Source of the DNA: Candidatus Saccharibacteria bacterium HGW-Saccharibacteria-1
GTDB taxonomy: Bacteria; Patescibacteriota; Saccharimonadia; Saccharimonadales; Saccharimonadaceae
Reading direction: 5' to 3'
NCBI GenBank assembly: GCA_002839415.1
Contig: PGXZ01000007.1
Coordinates: 1 to 53,105 of the forward strand
DNA length: 53,105 bases
Position numbers and translations under genes: made by a program. Positions 8,092-15,705 of the stretch are shown here, piece after piece (within the stretch, counting starts at the first letter, position 1; each line of letters begins with the position of its first letter). Under the pieces are notes generated by a model. The model saw only the letters and a program-made list of their open reading frames with translations, had not been told where the DNA came from and made no database searches.

Positions 8092-9765
8092 ATGTATAAA
8101 ATAAAAGAAAAACATAGAATTGTAATCCTAATTATTGCTATATCAATTTTATTTATTGGCGGTTTTGCTTCGTATATTATTATTGGTAAATTAAATAATG
8201 GACATAAACCAGCAGATATCAATAGCTTGGAGGGCAAAGAGAAATCTGGTATTGGCTTAGACAAATCTTTAGCTGAAAAAACTTCAACAGGTTCTAGTAA
8301 TAAAAAATCTGATAATTTACCCAAACCAACTTTGCCGGTCAAGGTTGGCGTCTCAAATAGTACATCAGGGGCTAATGTTAGTGGAGAAATTATAGTGTTA
8401 AAATCGATCAGTGTTAAAGATTTTGGAGCTAAAGGTGACGGTATTACTGATGACAGTGTAGCAATACAAAAAGCGATTAATGAAGCTAGTGCAAATAGCC
8501 AAAATTTAATATTCCCCTCTTCGAGTAAAGTCTATTTAATAAAAAATACAATTACTTTAAAAAGTAATTTATTTATTAGCGGATATGGGGCTACTATTCA
8601 CATGCCTTCGCAAAGTAGTCCAAAGATTATGTTTAAGTCTGGTGGTGAACAATATATTAGGAATATAAAGATTGAAGGTTTGGGCTTTAGTTCCGAAAAT
8701 AATGTAGACGGTGTCAATTATGAAACGGGAAGTAAAACTAGCAATGTTCAAGCAATATATATACAAGGGGTGGACGGTCTAGCTATCAAAGATGTACGAA
8801 TGGATAATATGTATAATGGATTAAAGTTTAATTACTCTGATAAGATGATTTTAAATAACAATATAGCCATAGACGGACTTAACATATATAATTCTCGGAC
8901 ACCAATTTATGCAGACGGAACTAATAATTTTAATATAAAAAATAGTGTTTTGGATGCTGGTGGTGGCGCTACTCATTGGCTCCATTGTGTTTATATAAGT
9001 GCTGATACGGATAATTTTGTATTTGACAATGTGACTTTTAAAAATTCTCCTGGCGGCGGTGTAACGATTGGTAGTAGTTACCCCGAAAGGTCTAATCCGA
9101 AAAATATAACTATAAAAAATTCCAAGATAGAAAATTGCAACCGTGGCTTTAATATATATGGAGCATCCGATGTAGAAGTCTTAAATGTTAATATTTCTAG
9201 GTGTAACCTAGGGTTTGTATCTCATGATGGAGATAATATAAGCGTAGATAATTTATCAATTAATAATGCAACCCAGACAGTTAGTCCCTCTGGTAGTAAT
9301 AACAAGGGTGCATTTGAACTTGGAAATACGACAAATTCTATAATAAAAAATATTATTATTGACTCTGCGGGGATGGCTGGTAGTCTATTTAATATAGAAG
9401 AACGAATTCAAAAAATGACCATTTCATCTGTTGCGGTAAATAACATGGAAGGTATAAGATTTTTTGAAACAGCTAGTAGCCTTATTAGTGATTTTAAAGT
9501 TGAAAATTCTAGTTTTGAGTGGGACAGTATAACTACTCGACGAATTAATTTTAGAACCGCTGGCGCTAGTGCTATATTCAAGAATAACATGTTTATCAAC
9601 AATGGTCCTAGATTTGACTCCCTAGCTTATAATGAAGATGGTACGAATATCTTACTTATAGACAACAGATATTCAGGCTTTAATTTATTAGCTTATGTAC
9701 ATGAGTTTTCAAGACTGACAAACAACTTGAATCTTGACACTGGTATTTACGATCAAGACAAATAA
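8092..9765 (+). CDS. Membrane-anchored right-handed beta-helix protein (Pectate_lyase_3 type)
   Basis: The 557-residue protein has an N-terminal transmembrane anchor (about 9-31) and a Ser/Lys-rich linker to about residue 100. Then comes the Pectate_lyase_3 start signature VKDFGAKGDGITDD with following AIQKAINEA. The rest is rich in N-I/V-x-I-x-N repeats typical of parallel beta-helices. Such domains occur in polysaccharide lyases, epimerases and phage tailspikes; catalytic residues cannot be assigned. It would sit outside the cell and could cut or bind host or matrix glycans. The promoter has TGCTATAAT at 8058-8066 with a 25-nt leader and no Shine-Dalgarno site. Confidence 0.85.
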   Translation: MYKIKEKHRIVILIIAISILFIGGFASYIIIGKLNNGHKPADINSLEGKEKSGIGLDKSLAEKTSTGSSNKKSDNLPKPTLPVKVGVSNSTSGANVSGEIIVLKSISVKDFGAKGDGITDDSVAIQKAINEASANSQNLIFPSSSKVYLIKNTITLKSNLFISGYGATIHMPSQSSPKIMFKSGGEQYIRNIKIEGLGFSSENNVDGVNYETGSKTSNVQAIYIQGVDGLAIKDVRMDNMYNGLKFNYSDKMILNNNIAIDGLNIYNSRTPIYADGTNNFNIKNSVLDAGGGATHWLHCVYISADTDNFVFDNVTFKNSPGGGVTIGSSYPERSNPKNITIKNSKIENCNRGFNIYGASDVEVLNVNISRCNLGFVSHDGDNISVDNLSINNATQTVSPSGSNNKGAFELGNTTNSIIKNIIIDSAGMAGSLFNIEERIQKMTISSVAVNNMEGIRFFETASSLISDFKVENSSFEWDSITTRRINFRTAGASAIFKNNMFINNGPRFDSLAYNEDGTNILLIDNRYSGFNLLAYVHEFSRLTNNLNLDTGIYDQDK

Positions 9766-9939
9766 GTCTTAAAAATATAATTAGGGTTTTGTTCAATAAT
9801 TTGCGTTAAATGATTTAATTTTGGTTGTTATCTTTAGGTCATAGTTTGGGCTAATAATAGGGCGTCAATTATTTCGATTTATTATACTGCTTTTTTTGGA
9901 ATAGGTAGCGTGTCTATTTTAAGGGGAATCTGACACTCA
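9766..9939. other. Spacer between convergent genes, no gene seen
   Basis: AT-rich sequence after the beta-helix gene. It contains a TTATACT box near 9881-9887 that could serve as -10 for the structured RNA that follows, but no good -35 is present. Confidence 0.3.
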
Positions 9940-10080
9940 CAACTTGATGAAGTAGTTAGCGAATACGGTCTTTGGTAAGACCTAATCCGCCGTGCATTCG
10001 GCTTGATCAGTTAGGCTGAGGTAGTTGAGAGTAATCTCAATTAGTCCTGGGTAGGACTTGAAACTGCTTAAAAGCCTAAA
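9940..10080 (+). ncRNA. Candidate multibranched structured RNA, class unknown
   Basis: Within 120 nt, an outer stem AAGTAGTT (9950-9957) / AACTGCTT (10062-10069, one U-G wobble) encloses four hairpins: GGTCTT-tggt-AAGACC (9967-9982), GCCG-6 nt-CGGC (9989-10002, with an alternative CCTAA/TTAGG stem around it), TTGAGA-GTAA-TCTCAA (10025-10040, a GNRA tetraloop) and AGTCCT-gggt-AGGACT (10043-10058). The wobble and the GNRA loop only make sense on the plus strand. It is between two convergent genes and codes for nothing. It is not a tRNA and matched no family I know. Confidence 0.55.
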
Positions 10081-10800
10081 TTATTTTTTATTTAATACTT
10101 TGTCTTCTATGTTTTGCTTTGACATTTTTTTAGTACAAAAGAACCAGTCATAACATGTCATATCTGATTCATTATCCATTCTTTCTTTTGCTACCCCACA
10201 AGATCCAGCTGTTGGAACGATTACGTCGTCACCAGGTTGCCAATCTGCAGGAAGAGCTACGTTAAACTCATCAGCGGTCTGTAGTCCAATCAAAATACGA
10301 TAGAGTTCTTTGAAGTTTCGCCCAAGACTCAGGGGGTAATAAATTATAGTTCTGATTATTCCTTTTGGATCAATAAAGAAGACTGCGCGAACGGCTTTTG
10401 TATTACTTTCTCCCGGCTGGATCATTCCATATGCTTTGGCGACATCCATTTTAATATCTTCAATCAAAGGGAATTTAACTTCCACGTTTTTCATGCCCTT
10501 ATATTCAATCTTTTCTTTGATAGTTCTAAGCCATGCAATGTGACTGTATAACCCATCAACAGATAAGCCAACTAATTGACAATTTGCTTTATTGAACATC
10601 TTTTCCATGCTAGCAAAGGTCATAAATTCAGAGGTGCAAACTGGCGTAAAATCCGCTGGATGGCTGAATAAAATTACCCATTTGCCTTTATAATCCTTAG
10701 GAAAATCGATGTCGCCTTGCGTTGTTACCGCTTTAAAGACAGGAGCCTTATCGCCGATTCTTGGCATTGGTATGATTTCAGTATTAATATTCTGTTCCAT
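10081..10800 (-). CDS. Peroxiredoxin, archaeal-type Prx6 subgroup
   Basis: The 239-residue AhpC/TSA-fold peroxidase has the catalytic PVCT motif (peroxidatic Cys55) in HPADFTPVCTSEF. Its C-terminal extension carries C216-YDWFF-C222, matching the C-x-D-W-x-x-C tail of archaeal thioredoxin peroxidases. It should reduce H2O2 and organic peroxides using thioredoxin-like donors, several of which are encoded in this window. The Shine-Dalgarno is AAAGGGGG. It lies 13 nt after a DUF134 gene. A broken partial copy is at 7715-8034. This architecture suggests transfer from archaea or thermophilic bacteria, which is inference. Confidence 0.93.
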   Translation of the reverse strand: MEQNINTEIIPMPRIGDKAPVFKAVTTQGDIDFPKDYKGKWVILFSHPADFTPVCTSEFMTFASMEKMFNKANCQLVGLSVDGLYSHIAWLRTIKEKIEYKGMKNVEVKFPLIEDIKMDVAKAYGMIQPGESNTKAVRAVFFIDPKGIIRTIIYYPLSLGRNFKELYRILIGLQTADEFNVALPADWQPGDDVIVPTAGSCGVAKERMDNESDMTCYDWFFCTKKMSKQNIEDKVLNKK

Positions 10801-10813
10801 ATGATACCCCCTT

Positions 10814-11092
10814 TTATTTATTAATTATTTCTATAGCTTTGCCGTTTACTATCGCATCGCTAATCTTATTATAGGCGCTTGATAATATTCTTTGGAAAGT
10901 GCTTTGACTTGTATCCATCTTTTTAGCGCACTCAATTTGACTAAGCTGATCAACATTCTTTAATCTAAGAGCTTCGACCTCTTCAATAGTCATCTCGACT
11001 ATATCGAGTGTAGACATAGGCACTCCGCGTGGCTTAAAATAAGTCACATTTGGGTTGAAACAAATTTTTCGTCTAAGTCTAGGTCTTGGCAT
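10814..11092 (-). CDS. DUF134 (UPF0251) putative DNA-binding protein
   Basis: The 92-residue protein starts with the family hallmark MPRPRLRRKICFNPNVTYFKPRG and has a sigma70-region-4-like helix-turn-helix: EVEALRLKNVDQLSQIECA and MDTSQSTFQRIL. The family is usually encoded with iron-sulfur or DUF5320 proteins in anaerobes and archaea. Here it lies between DUF5320 and peroxiredoxin, so it may control this small operon. There is no clear Shine-Dalgarno site. Confidence 0.9.
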   Translation of the reverse strand: MPRPRLRRKICFNPNVTYFKPRGVPMSTLDIVEMTIEEVEALRLKNVDQLSQIECAKKMDTSQSTFQRILSSAYNKISDAIVNGKAIEIINK

Positions 11093-11154
11093 AATTTAAT
11101 CTCATTATTATTTGGTATATGTAGCCCACCGTCTGGCGAACTACATATAACTTA

Positions 11155-11409
11155 TTATTTATTTGCTTGATTTTCGACTTTAGCTATTTCTTTCCGCAAA
11201 TCATCTAAGTCTACTGAAAGTTGTGCTTCGATAGCCTTTAGATCGGTTATGTCATTCTCAGAAGATGACCAGAATCGTCCAATCCCAAGTCCGCAACCTC
11301 GACAACGCGCCATTCCTTTGTGCTGCCCTTCACAAGTTTGACAATTTCCTAATTTTCTTCCCGTCATTGGGCCTTGGCCCGTTGGACCAGTTTTATCTAG
11401 ATTTGGCAT
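11155..11409 (-). CDS. DUF5320 family small Cys/Gly-rich protein
   Basis: The 84-residue protein has the family start MPNLDKTGPTGQGPMTGRKLGNC, four Cys (C-x2-C near 23-26 and C-x2-C in CRGCG) that could bind metal, and a C-terminal coiled coil (about 55-82). A strong Shine-Dalgarno AAAGGAGG precedes the ATG. The family commonly neighbours DUF134 and NifB/Mrp-like proteins, as here with DUF134. Its function is unknown. Confidence 0.87.
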   Translation of the reverse strand: MPNLDKTGPTGQGPMTGRKLGNCQTCEGQHKGMARCRGCGLGIGRFWSSSENDITDLKAIEAQLSVDLDDLRKEIAKVENQANK

Positions 11410-11606
11410 GTAAGCCTCCTTTATTGATATTAATTGCTATTGAGATAGCTTTATCAAATAAACTATCTATTATGATTATATACCCATAACTATTATATTA
11501 CAACTGCGTCGATTCTGTGAAGCTACCTGTGAATGGTTTTTGGATATATTGAAAAATATAGTAATGTATTTTTATGGTTTATTAACTAATTTGAAAAGAT
11601 AAAGAT

Positions 11607-12323
11607 TTATTTTACGCCTCCAGCTTTTAGTACGTTTAGGAGGCCGCTATATCCGCCGCTAAAACCACTGGATTTGTAATTATTAATTGCTAGGTATGGT
11701 AATCCGTTAACGCCTAGTTTTACCGCTTTTTGAGTGTTACTTTCAATTTCGCCTTTATGTGCTTCGCTAGATACGCAATCTTCAAATTTTTTGGTATCCA
11801 TGCCAACAGTTTTAGCTGATTGTGTAAAGTAATCAATTGGTAGTTTGTTTATTTTTTTTGGAAAAGCAACATCTTTTACCCCTATCCCTTTATCGAAATA
11901 GTCGGCTTTAATGTGAGATACGATATCTTTAGAGTATTCCCAGTATTTATTTTGGTCGGCAGCGCAATAGGCCGCTTCTGCACCTTGTTCAGTATTTACC
12001 GAGACGCCACTTAGGATTGTTATAACGCGGTTTTCAAGACGAACTTTTTTTGTATCTATATAATCTTTTTTAAAGTTGTTGCTTTCCGTGGCTTCGTTTA
12101 CTTCGTTACAATAAGGGCAGAAATAATCAGTGTATTCAATGAGTGTGTTTTCGGCGCTTCTATCCCCTAATATCATCCCTTCGTTCCAGGCTGTGCTGTC
12201 GGTATTTAAATTTGTTGTTTTATGTGTTTCCGCGTAAATAAATAAAGCGACGAAAAAGATTACTGTAATAACGACAAAAACCTTGCCTATGGTTATATTA
12301 TTTAAAAAACTATTTCGTTTCAT
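11607..12323 (-). CDS. Membrane-anchored DsbA-like thiol oxidoreductase
   Basis: The 238-residue protein has an N-terminal transmembrane segment (about 12-31) and a thioredoxin_4/DsbA-like domain. The active site is C69-P-Y-C72 in DYFCPYCNEV, and a cis-Pro region GLPYLAINN lies near the C-terminus. It should oxidise thiols of exported proteins. The start has a Shine-Dalgarno (AAGGAGATC) inside the end of the upstream membrane-protein gene, with which it overlaps by 14 nt. Tight coupling suggests the two act together. Confidence 0.9.
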   Translation of the reverse strand: MKRNSFLNNITIGKVFVVITVIFFVALFIYAETHKTTNLNTDSTAWNEGMILGDRSAENTLIEYTDYFCPYCNEVNEATESNNFKKDYIDTKKVRLENRVITILSGVSVNTEQGAEAAYCAADQNKYWEYSKDIVSHIKADYFDKGIGVKDVAFPKKINKLPIDYFTQSAKTVGMDTKKFEDCVSSEAHKGEIESNTQKAVKLGVNGLPYLAINNYKSSGFSGGYSGLLNVLKAGGVK

Positions 12324-12939
12324 TACTTTGATCTCCTTGTTTTATGCTACAGTTCTCACATTCAGAATGAACATAGGCTGAATAGCCTACTTTGTATATC
12401 GAATAAAAACTTGCGATCAATGCAAACGACAGAACAACGCCACTGGCAAAATCAGCTGCAGCCGCCACTGCTGATCCGGAAAAGAAAATCATAACAATTG
12501 GTAGTATTATAGAAGTTCCACAAGGCACGCATCCAAGGCCAATAGCAGCCGCAATCGCGGCAAATCCACTCAAGCCAATTTGTGTTGTCTCGATTGATTT
12601 ATGGTTGTCTCGGTTCTTGCGAATTGTATATATAATCATCGACATTGAGATTCCCTGAAGGATAGAAACTGCACCGAGCAGCAAGCCATTTATGTTTGTA
12701 AAAATTTCTTTTGATAATTTATTGATCATATCATCAAAAACAATTATTTTGTCAAATATTGGTAATTGTGACATAAATAGGGATGAATAAAAGCCGCCTT
12801 TGGTGGGTATGTATATTGCTACGCAAAATGCAAGAGATATTAAAACTGCCAAAATTAAATATTGAGGCTTTTTGATGACTCTAATCGCACCTATGATAGT
12901 TAACCTTGCTCTATCTATTGAACTTTCTAGATTGGTCAT
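12310..12939 (-). CDS. Integral membrane protein with CVPC motif, possible DsbA partner
   Basis: About five transmembrane helices in 209 residues. One helix start has G-L-G-C-V-P-C-G-T, and the C-terminal tail has HSECENCSI (another C-x2-C). I chose the ATG at 12939 because TATAAT lies 7 nt before it (12947-12952); an ATG at 12963 lies upstream of that box. I do not recognise the family. Its overlap with the DsbA-like gene and the two Cys pairs suggest it re-oxidises or reduces that protein, like DsbB or VKOR do, but it has neither family's usual motifs. That role is an inference. Confidence 0.75.
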   Translation of the reverse strand: MTNLESSIDRARLTIIGAIRVIKKPQYLILAVLISLAFCVAIYIPTKGGFYSSLFMSQLPIFDKIIVFDDMINKLSKEIFTNINGLLLGAVSILQGISMSMIIYTIRKNRDNHKSIETTQIGLSGFAAIAAAIGLGCVPCGTSIILPIVMIFFSGSAVAAAADFASGVVLSFALIASFYSIYKVGYSAYVHSECENCSIKQGDQSNETK

Positions 12940-13055
12940 GGTTATAATTATACCTTTAATCATTTATTTTAGCTTGATGATATAGATTTTCTAAAAATAA
13001 ATATTTCACAAAATATGTAACAAAATTCAGCCAGACATCTTGCTGTTTTGTAAAA

Positions 13056-14030
13056 TTACCTAATCACCATATTAAACAAATAGCCAGTAAACATAATCCC
13101 CAGGCCAACTATCGATGCATATATTATTATTAACTTTGGCTTAAGTACTTTTCGCAGAATAATGAACTCTGGCAGTGATAGTGCCGTTACGGCCATCATG
13201 AATGCAAGTGCAGTTCCCATGGCCATGCCTTTATCAATTAAAACCGAGACAATTGGAATTGTTCCAGCGGCATTTGAATATAATGGAATCCCAATTAGGA
13301 CGGCTAACGGAACTGCAAATAAATTACTCGGTCCCGCATATTGAACTAATAGGTCATTAGGTGCATAGCCGTGCATCAAAGCGCCCAAACCAACACCTAT
13401 TAGAATATAAATCCAAACGCTTTTTACTATATCAATCGTGTATCTTTTAGCGTAATCAATTCTATCTTTGGCGTTTAGTTTTTTCTCGGCTGCTTCTGAA
13501 CTTTTAATTTTATAGACAAACTCTTCAACCCATTTTTCAAGTTTTAATTTCCCCAGTACCCATCCAGCGATTGTTGCGATCAAGACACCAGATAATATAT
13601 AAATAAGGGCGATTTTCCAACCAAATAAGCCCCATAATAATACTAGAGCGACCTCATTAACCATTGGCGCAGAAATTAGAAAAGAAAAAGTTACACCAAG
13701 TGGTACGCCAGCTTCAACCAAGCCTATAAATAATGGCACAGCTGAGCACGAGCAAAACGGCGTGACTATACCAATTAATGCCGCTAGAAAGTTATTGAAT
13801 ATAGGAAATTTAGCTTTTGAAAGAAACCTTTTAGTCTTTTCGGGCGGGAAAAACGACCTAATAATTGAAACTACGAAAATTATAACCGCAAGTAATATTA
13901 AGATTTTAAGAGAATCATAAACAAAGAAGTTTATGCTATTACCGAGCGGCGTTCCTTTGGTGATATTGAAAACTGAGTATATCAACCAATCAGCAAGCCA
14001 TTGAATTGGCGAGAATATATCCACTAACAA
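13056..14030 (-). CDS. Permease of the ArsP/DUF318 (UPF0718) family
   Basis: The 324-residue membrane protein has about eight to ten helices. Family hallmarks are PFCSCSAVPLFIGLVEAGVP, SAPMVNEVAL and GIPLYSNAAGTIP. Known members export organoarsenicals or are tied to metal/thiol stress. It starts with TTG at 14030, overlapping the preceding thioredoxin gene by 7 nt, as third gene of an arsR-trx-permease operon. The substrate (arsenic species, or another soft metal or thiol conjugate) cannot be settled from sequence. Confidence 0.88.
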   Translation of the reverse strand: MLVDIFSPIQWLADWLIYSVFNITKGTPLGNSINFFVYDSLKILILLAVIIFVVSIIRSFFPPEKTKRFLSKAKFPIFNNFLAALIGIVTPFCSCSAVPLFIGLVEAGVPLGVTFSFLISAPMVNEVALVLLWGLFGWKIALIYILSGVLIATIAGWVLGKLKLEKWVEEFVYKIKSSEAAEKKLNAKDRIDYAKRYTIDIVKSVWIYILIGVGLGALMHGYAPNDLLVQYAGPSNLFAVPLAVLIGIPLYSNAAGTIPIVSVLIDKGMAMGTALAFMMAVTALSLPEFIILRKVLKPKLIIIYASIVGLGIMFTGYLFNMVIR

Positions 14031-14365
14031 TTACCGCCACACGAACAATCTGATTTATCGGGTTTATTATTTGGAGGGGTGTATTTAACGTCGCAGTCAT
14101 TGATGTTTGTACAGCAACTCTCGTTTGTATTGATCGCGTTGTATAAAGCTTCTTTTACATCTTTGTATGAATTTGATTTGAAATCAATTGGCTGGCCGTC
14201 AATAGCTAGGACGGGACTTCGCATTAAACCCATTTCAACAATTTTAGCTATATCGGTGGAATATTCAACTTCTGCATCTATGTTACCTTCTTTAGTTACT
14301 TTTATTACTGCTTCGTGTAGTCTTTTGCAGGTCACGCAACCCGAACCTATTACTGAAATTTTCAT
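14024..14365 (-). CDS. Redox-active disulfide protein 2-type thioredoxin with Cys-rich tail
   Basis: The 113-residue protein has a small thioredoxin fold with SGCVTCKRL (C9, C12 region) and a cis-Pro at RSPVLAIDGQ, as in the MTH895/TM0996 group often encoded beside DUF318 permeases. It carries an extra C-terminal tail with six Cys (SCCTNINDC, SDCSCGGNC) that could bind soft metals. The ATG overlaps the arsR stop (ATGA), and GGGGGA serves as Shine-Dalgarno. Confidence 0.87.
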   Translation of the reverse strand: MKISVIGSGCVTCKRLHEAVIKVTKEGNIDAEVEYSTDIAKIVEMGLMRSPVLAIDGQPIDFKSNSYKDVKEALYNAINTNESCCTNINDCDVKYTPPNNKPDKSDCSCGGNC

Positions 14366-14622
14366 CTTCTGTCCCCCATTGCCGTTAATATTTTGACTAA
14401 TTCATTCAATGACTGCTTGTTAAGTGTGTAATAATTATTTTTACCACAGCGGCAAAAATCAATTAAATTAGCCTTTTTTAGCACCGATATGTGATGTGAT
14501 ACTAAGTTTTGAGGGATTTTTATCTTCTCAACTATTTCGCAGACACACAAAGGTTTTTCAGATAATAGTTTTAAAATCTGAAAACGATTTTCTTCGGCTA
14601 ATGCTTTTAACATATCAATCAT
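14362..14622 (-). CDS. arsR: ArsR/SmtB-family repressor
   Basis: A winged-helix repressor of 86 residues from the ATG at 14622; a longer frame starts at 14670 but would begin upstream of the -10. The helix-turn-helix is IPQNLVSHHISVLKKANLI. The CVC pair in KPLCVCEIV matches the alpha3 As(III)/Sb(III) or metal site, and CRCG in the wing adds further thiols. It should repress its own operon (thioredoxin, DUF318 permease) until a thiophilic metal binds. The leaderless promoter at 14630-14658 ends 7 nt before the ATG. Confidence 0.9.
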   Translation of the reverse strand: MIDMLKALAEENRFQILKLLSEKPLCVCEIVEKIKIPQNLVSHHISVLKKANLIDFCRCGKNNYYTLNKQSLNELVKILTAMGDRR

Positions 14623-14629
14623 TGTTGAT

Positions 14630-14658
14630 ATGTTACTATTCGCTATTGGCGCTGTCAA
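14630..14658 (-). promoter_or_regulatory. Consensus promoter of the arsR operon
   Basis: TTGACA (14653-14658), 17-nt spacer, TAACAT (14630-14635), then 7 nt to the ATG at 14622. This predicts a leaderless mRNA and decides the arsR start. An inverted repeat around the -10 (TATCAACAATGATTGATA, 14614-14631) could be the ArsR operator. Confidence 0.7.
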
Positions 14659-14773
14659 GTAAACACGCACTTTATTGATTTTATATATAAATTTACAATT
14701 TAAATAACTACAACTCGTTGTATAATTTAAAAAAATAGCTTTCTATGACAATTACTTGCTATAATTATTAGCA

Positions 14774-15679
14774 GTGACTAAGCCAATAAAAGACTCAAGC
14801 CATAAAAAAATAGTTAATCTCAGGTTAGTATTTACTGGCTTGTCTATGGGTCTTGCTGATTTAATTCCTGGGGTATCTAGTGGTACGATTGCATTCTTAT
14901 ATGGGATATACGACGAGCTATTGCTTGCGATAAACACCATAACAGGTAAATCCTTAAAATTATTTTTAAAATTAAAGATTAAAGAGTCAATAAAGTCAAT
15001 TCCGTTTAGTTTTGTTATTCCCCTGTTTGTTGGAATGATTTTTTCAATATTCACAATGTCAAATGCAATTAAATACTTACTTGAAAACCAACCATTATTA
15101 ATATGGTCACTATTCTTCGGTTTTGTTCTGGGTTCTGCCTTTATGATACGGAATCGAGTTAAGTTGTGGGGCGTAAAAGAGATATTATTCTTAGCCTTTA
15201 GCTGTTTGATAACATTTTTATTAGTAGGCTTACCTTCGGCAAATATAGCCCCTTCGCCTATTGTAGTATTCTTTAGTGGAATCATAGGATCAATAGCTAT
15301 GATTTTACCGGGCATTTCTGGTTCATTGATATTGGTGTTAATAGGGCAATACAAAAACATCATTGATGCAATCATTGATAAAGACCTATTAACTCTATTT
15401 ATATTCGCAACTGGTATTATCATTGGGGTTTCTGTATTCGCAAGGCTACTTACTTGGTTATTGTCAAAGCACCATAATACAGTAATGGTTGTATTGATTG
15501 GTATAATCCTCGGATCACTTCGATCGATTTGGCCATGGAAAGGTATTTCAGGCGAAGTTAATTTACTGAATCATATTTTTGTCCCGATAATGTTGATAAT
15601 TACCGGGTTTATCTTTGTATTTTTACTAGAAAAATTTGGAATAACAAAGGAGCATAACGATGATATTAGTAATGATTAA
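14774..15679 (+). CDS. DUF368 membrane protein, undecaprenyl-phosphate translocase type
   Basis: The 301-residue protein has about eight helices. The DUF368 signature is GLADLIPGVSSGTIAFLYGIYDEL, with a second related repeat GSIAMILPGISGSLILVLIGQY, showing the internal duplication of this family. Bacterial members (PopT) flip undecaprenyl phosphate back across the membrane for cell-wall and glycan synthesis. The start codon is GTG, 8 nt after an extended -10 (TGCTATAAT, 14757-14765). It ends 26 nt before the P-type ATPase gene and is probably co-transcribed. Confidence 0.88.
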   Translation: MTKPIKDSSHKKIVNLRLVFTGLSMGLADLIPGVSSGTIAFLYGIYDELLLAINTITGKSLKLFLKLKIKESIKSIPFSFVIPLFVGMIFSIFTMSNAIKYLLENQPLLIWSLFFGFVLGSAFMIRNRVKLWGVKEILFLAFSCLITFLLVGLPSANIAPSPIVVFFSGIIGSIAMILPGISGSLILVLIGQYKNIIDAIIDKDLLTLFIFATGIIIGVSVFARLLTWLLSKHHNTVMVVLIGIILGSLRSIWPWKGISGEVNLLNHIFVPIMLIITGFIFVFLLEKFGITKEHNDDISND

Positions 15680-15705
15680 AATACCAATATCTAGTTAATA
15701 ATAAT

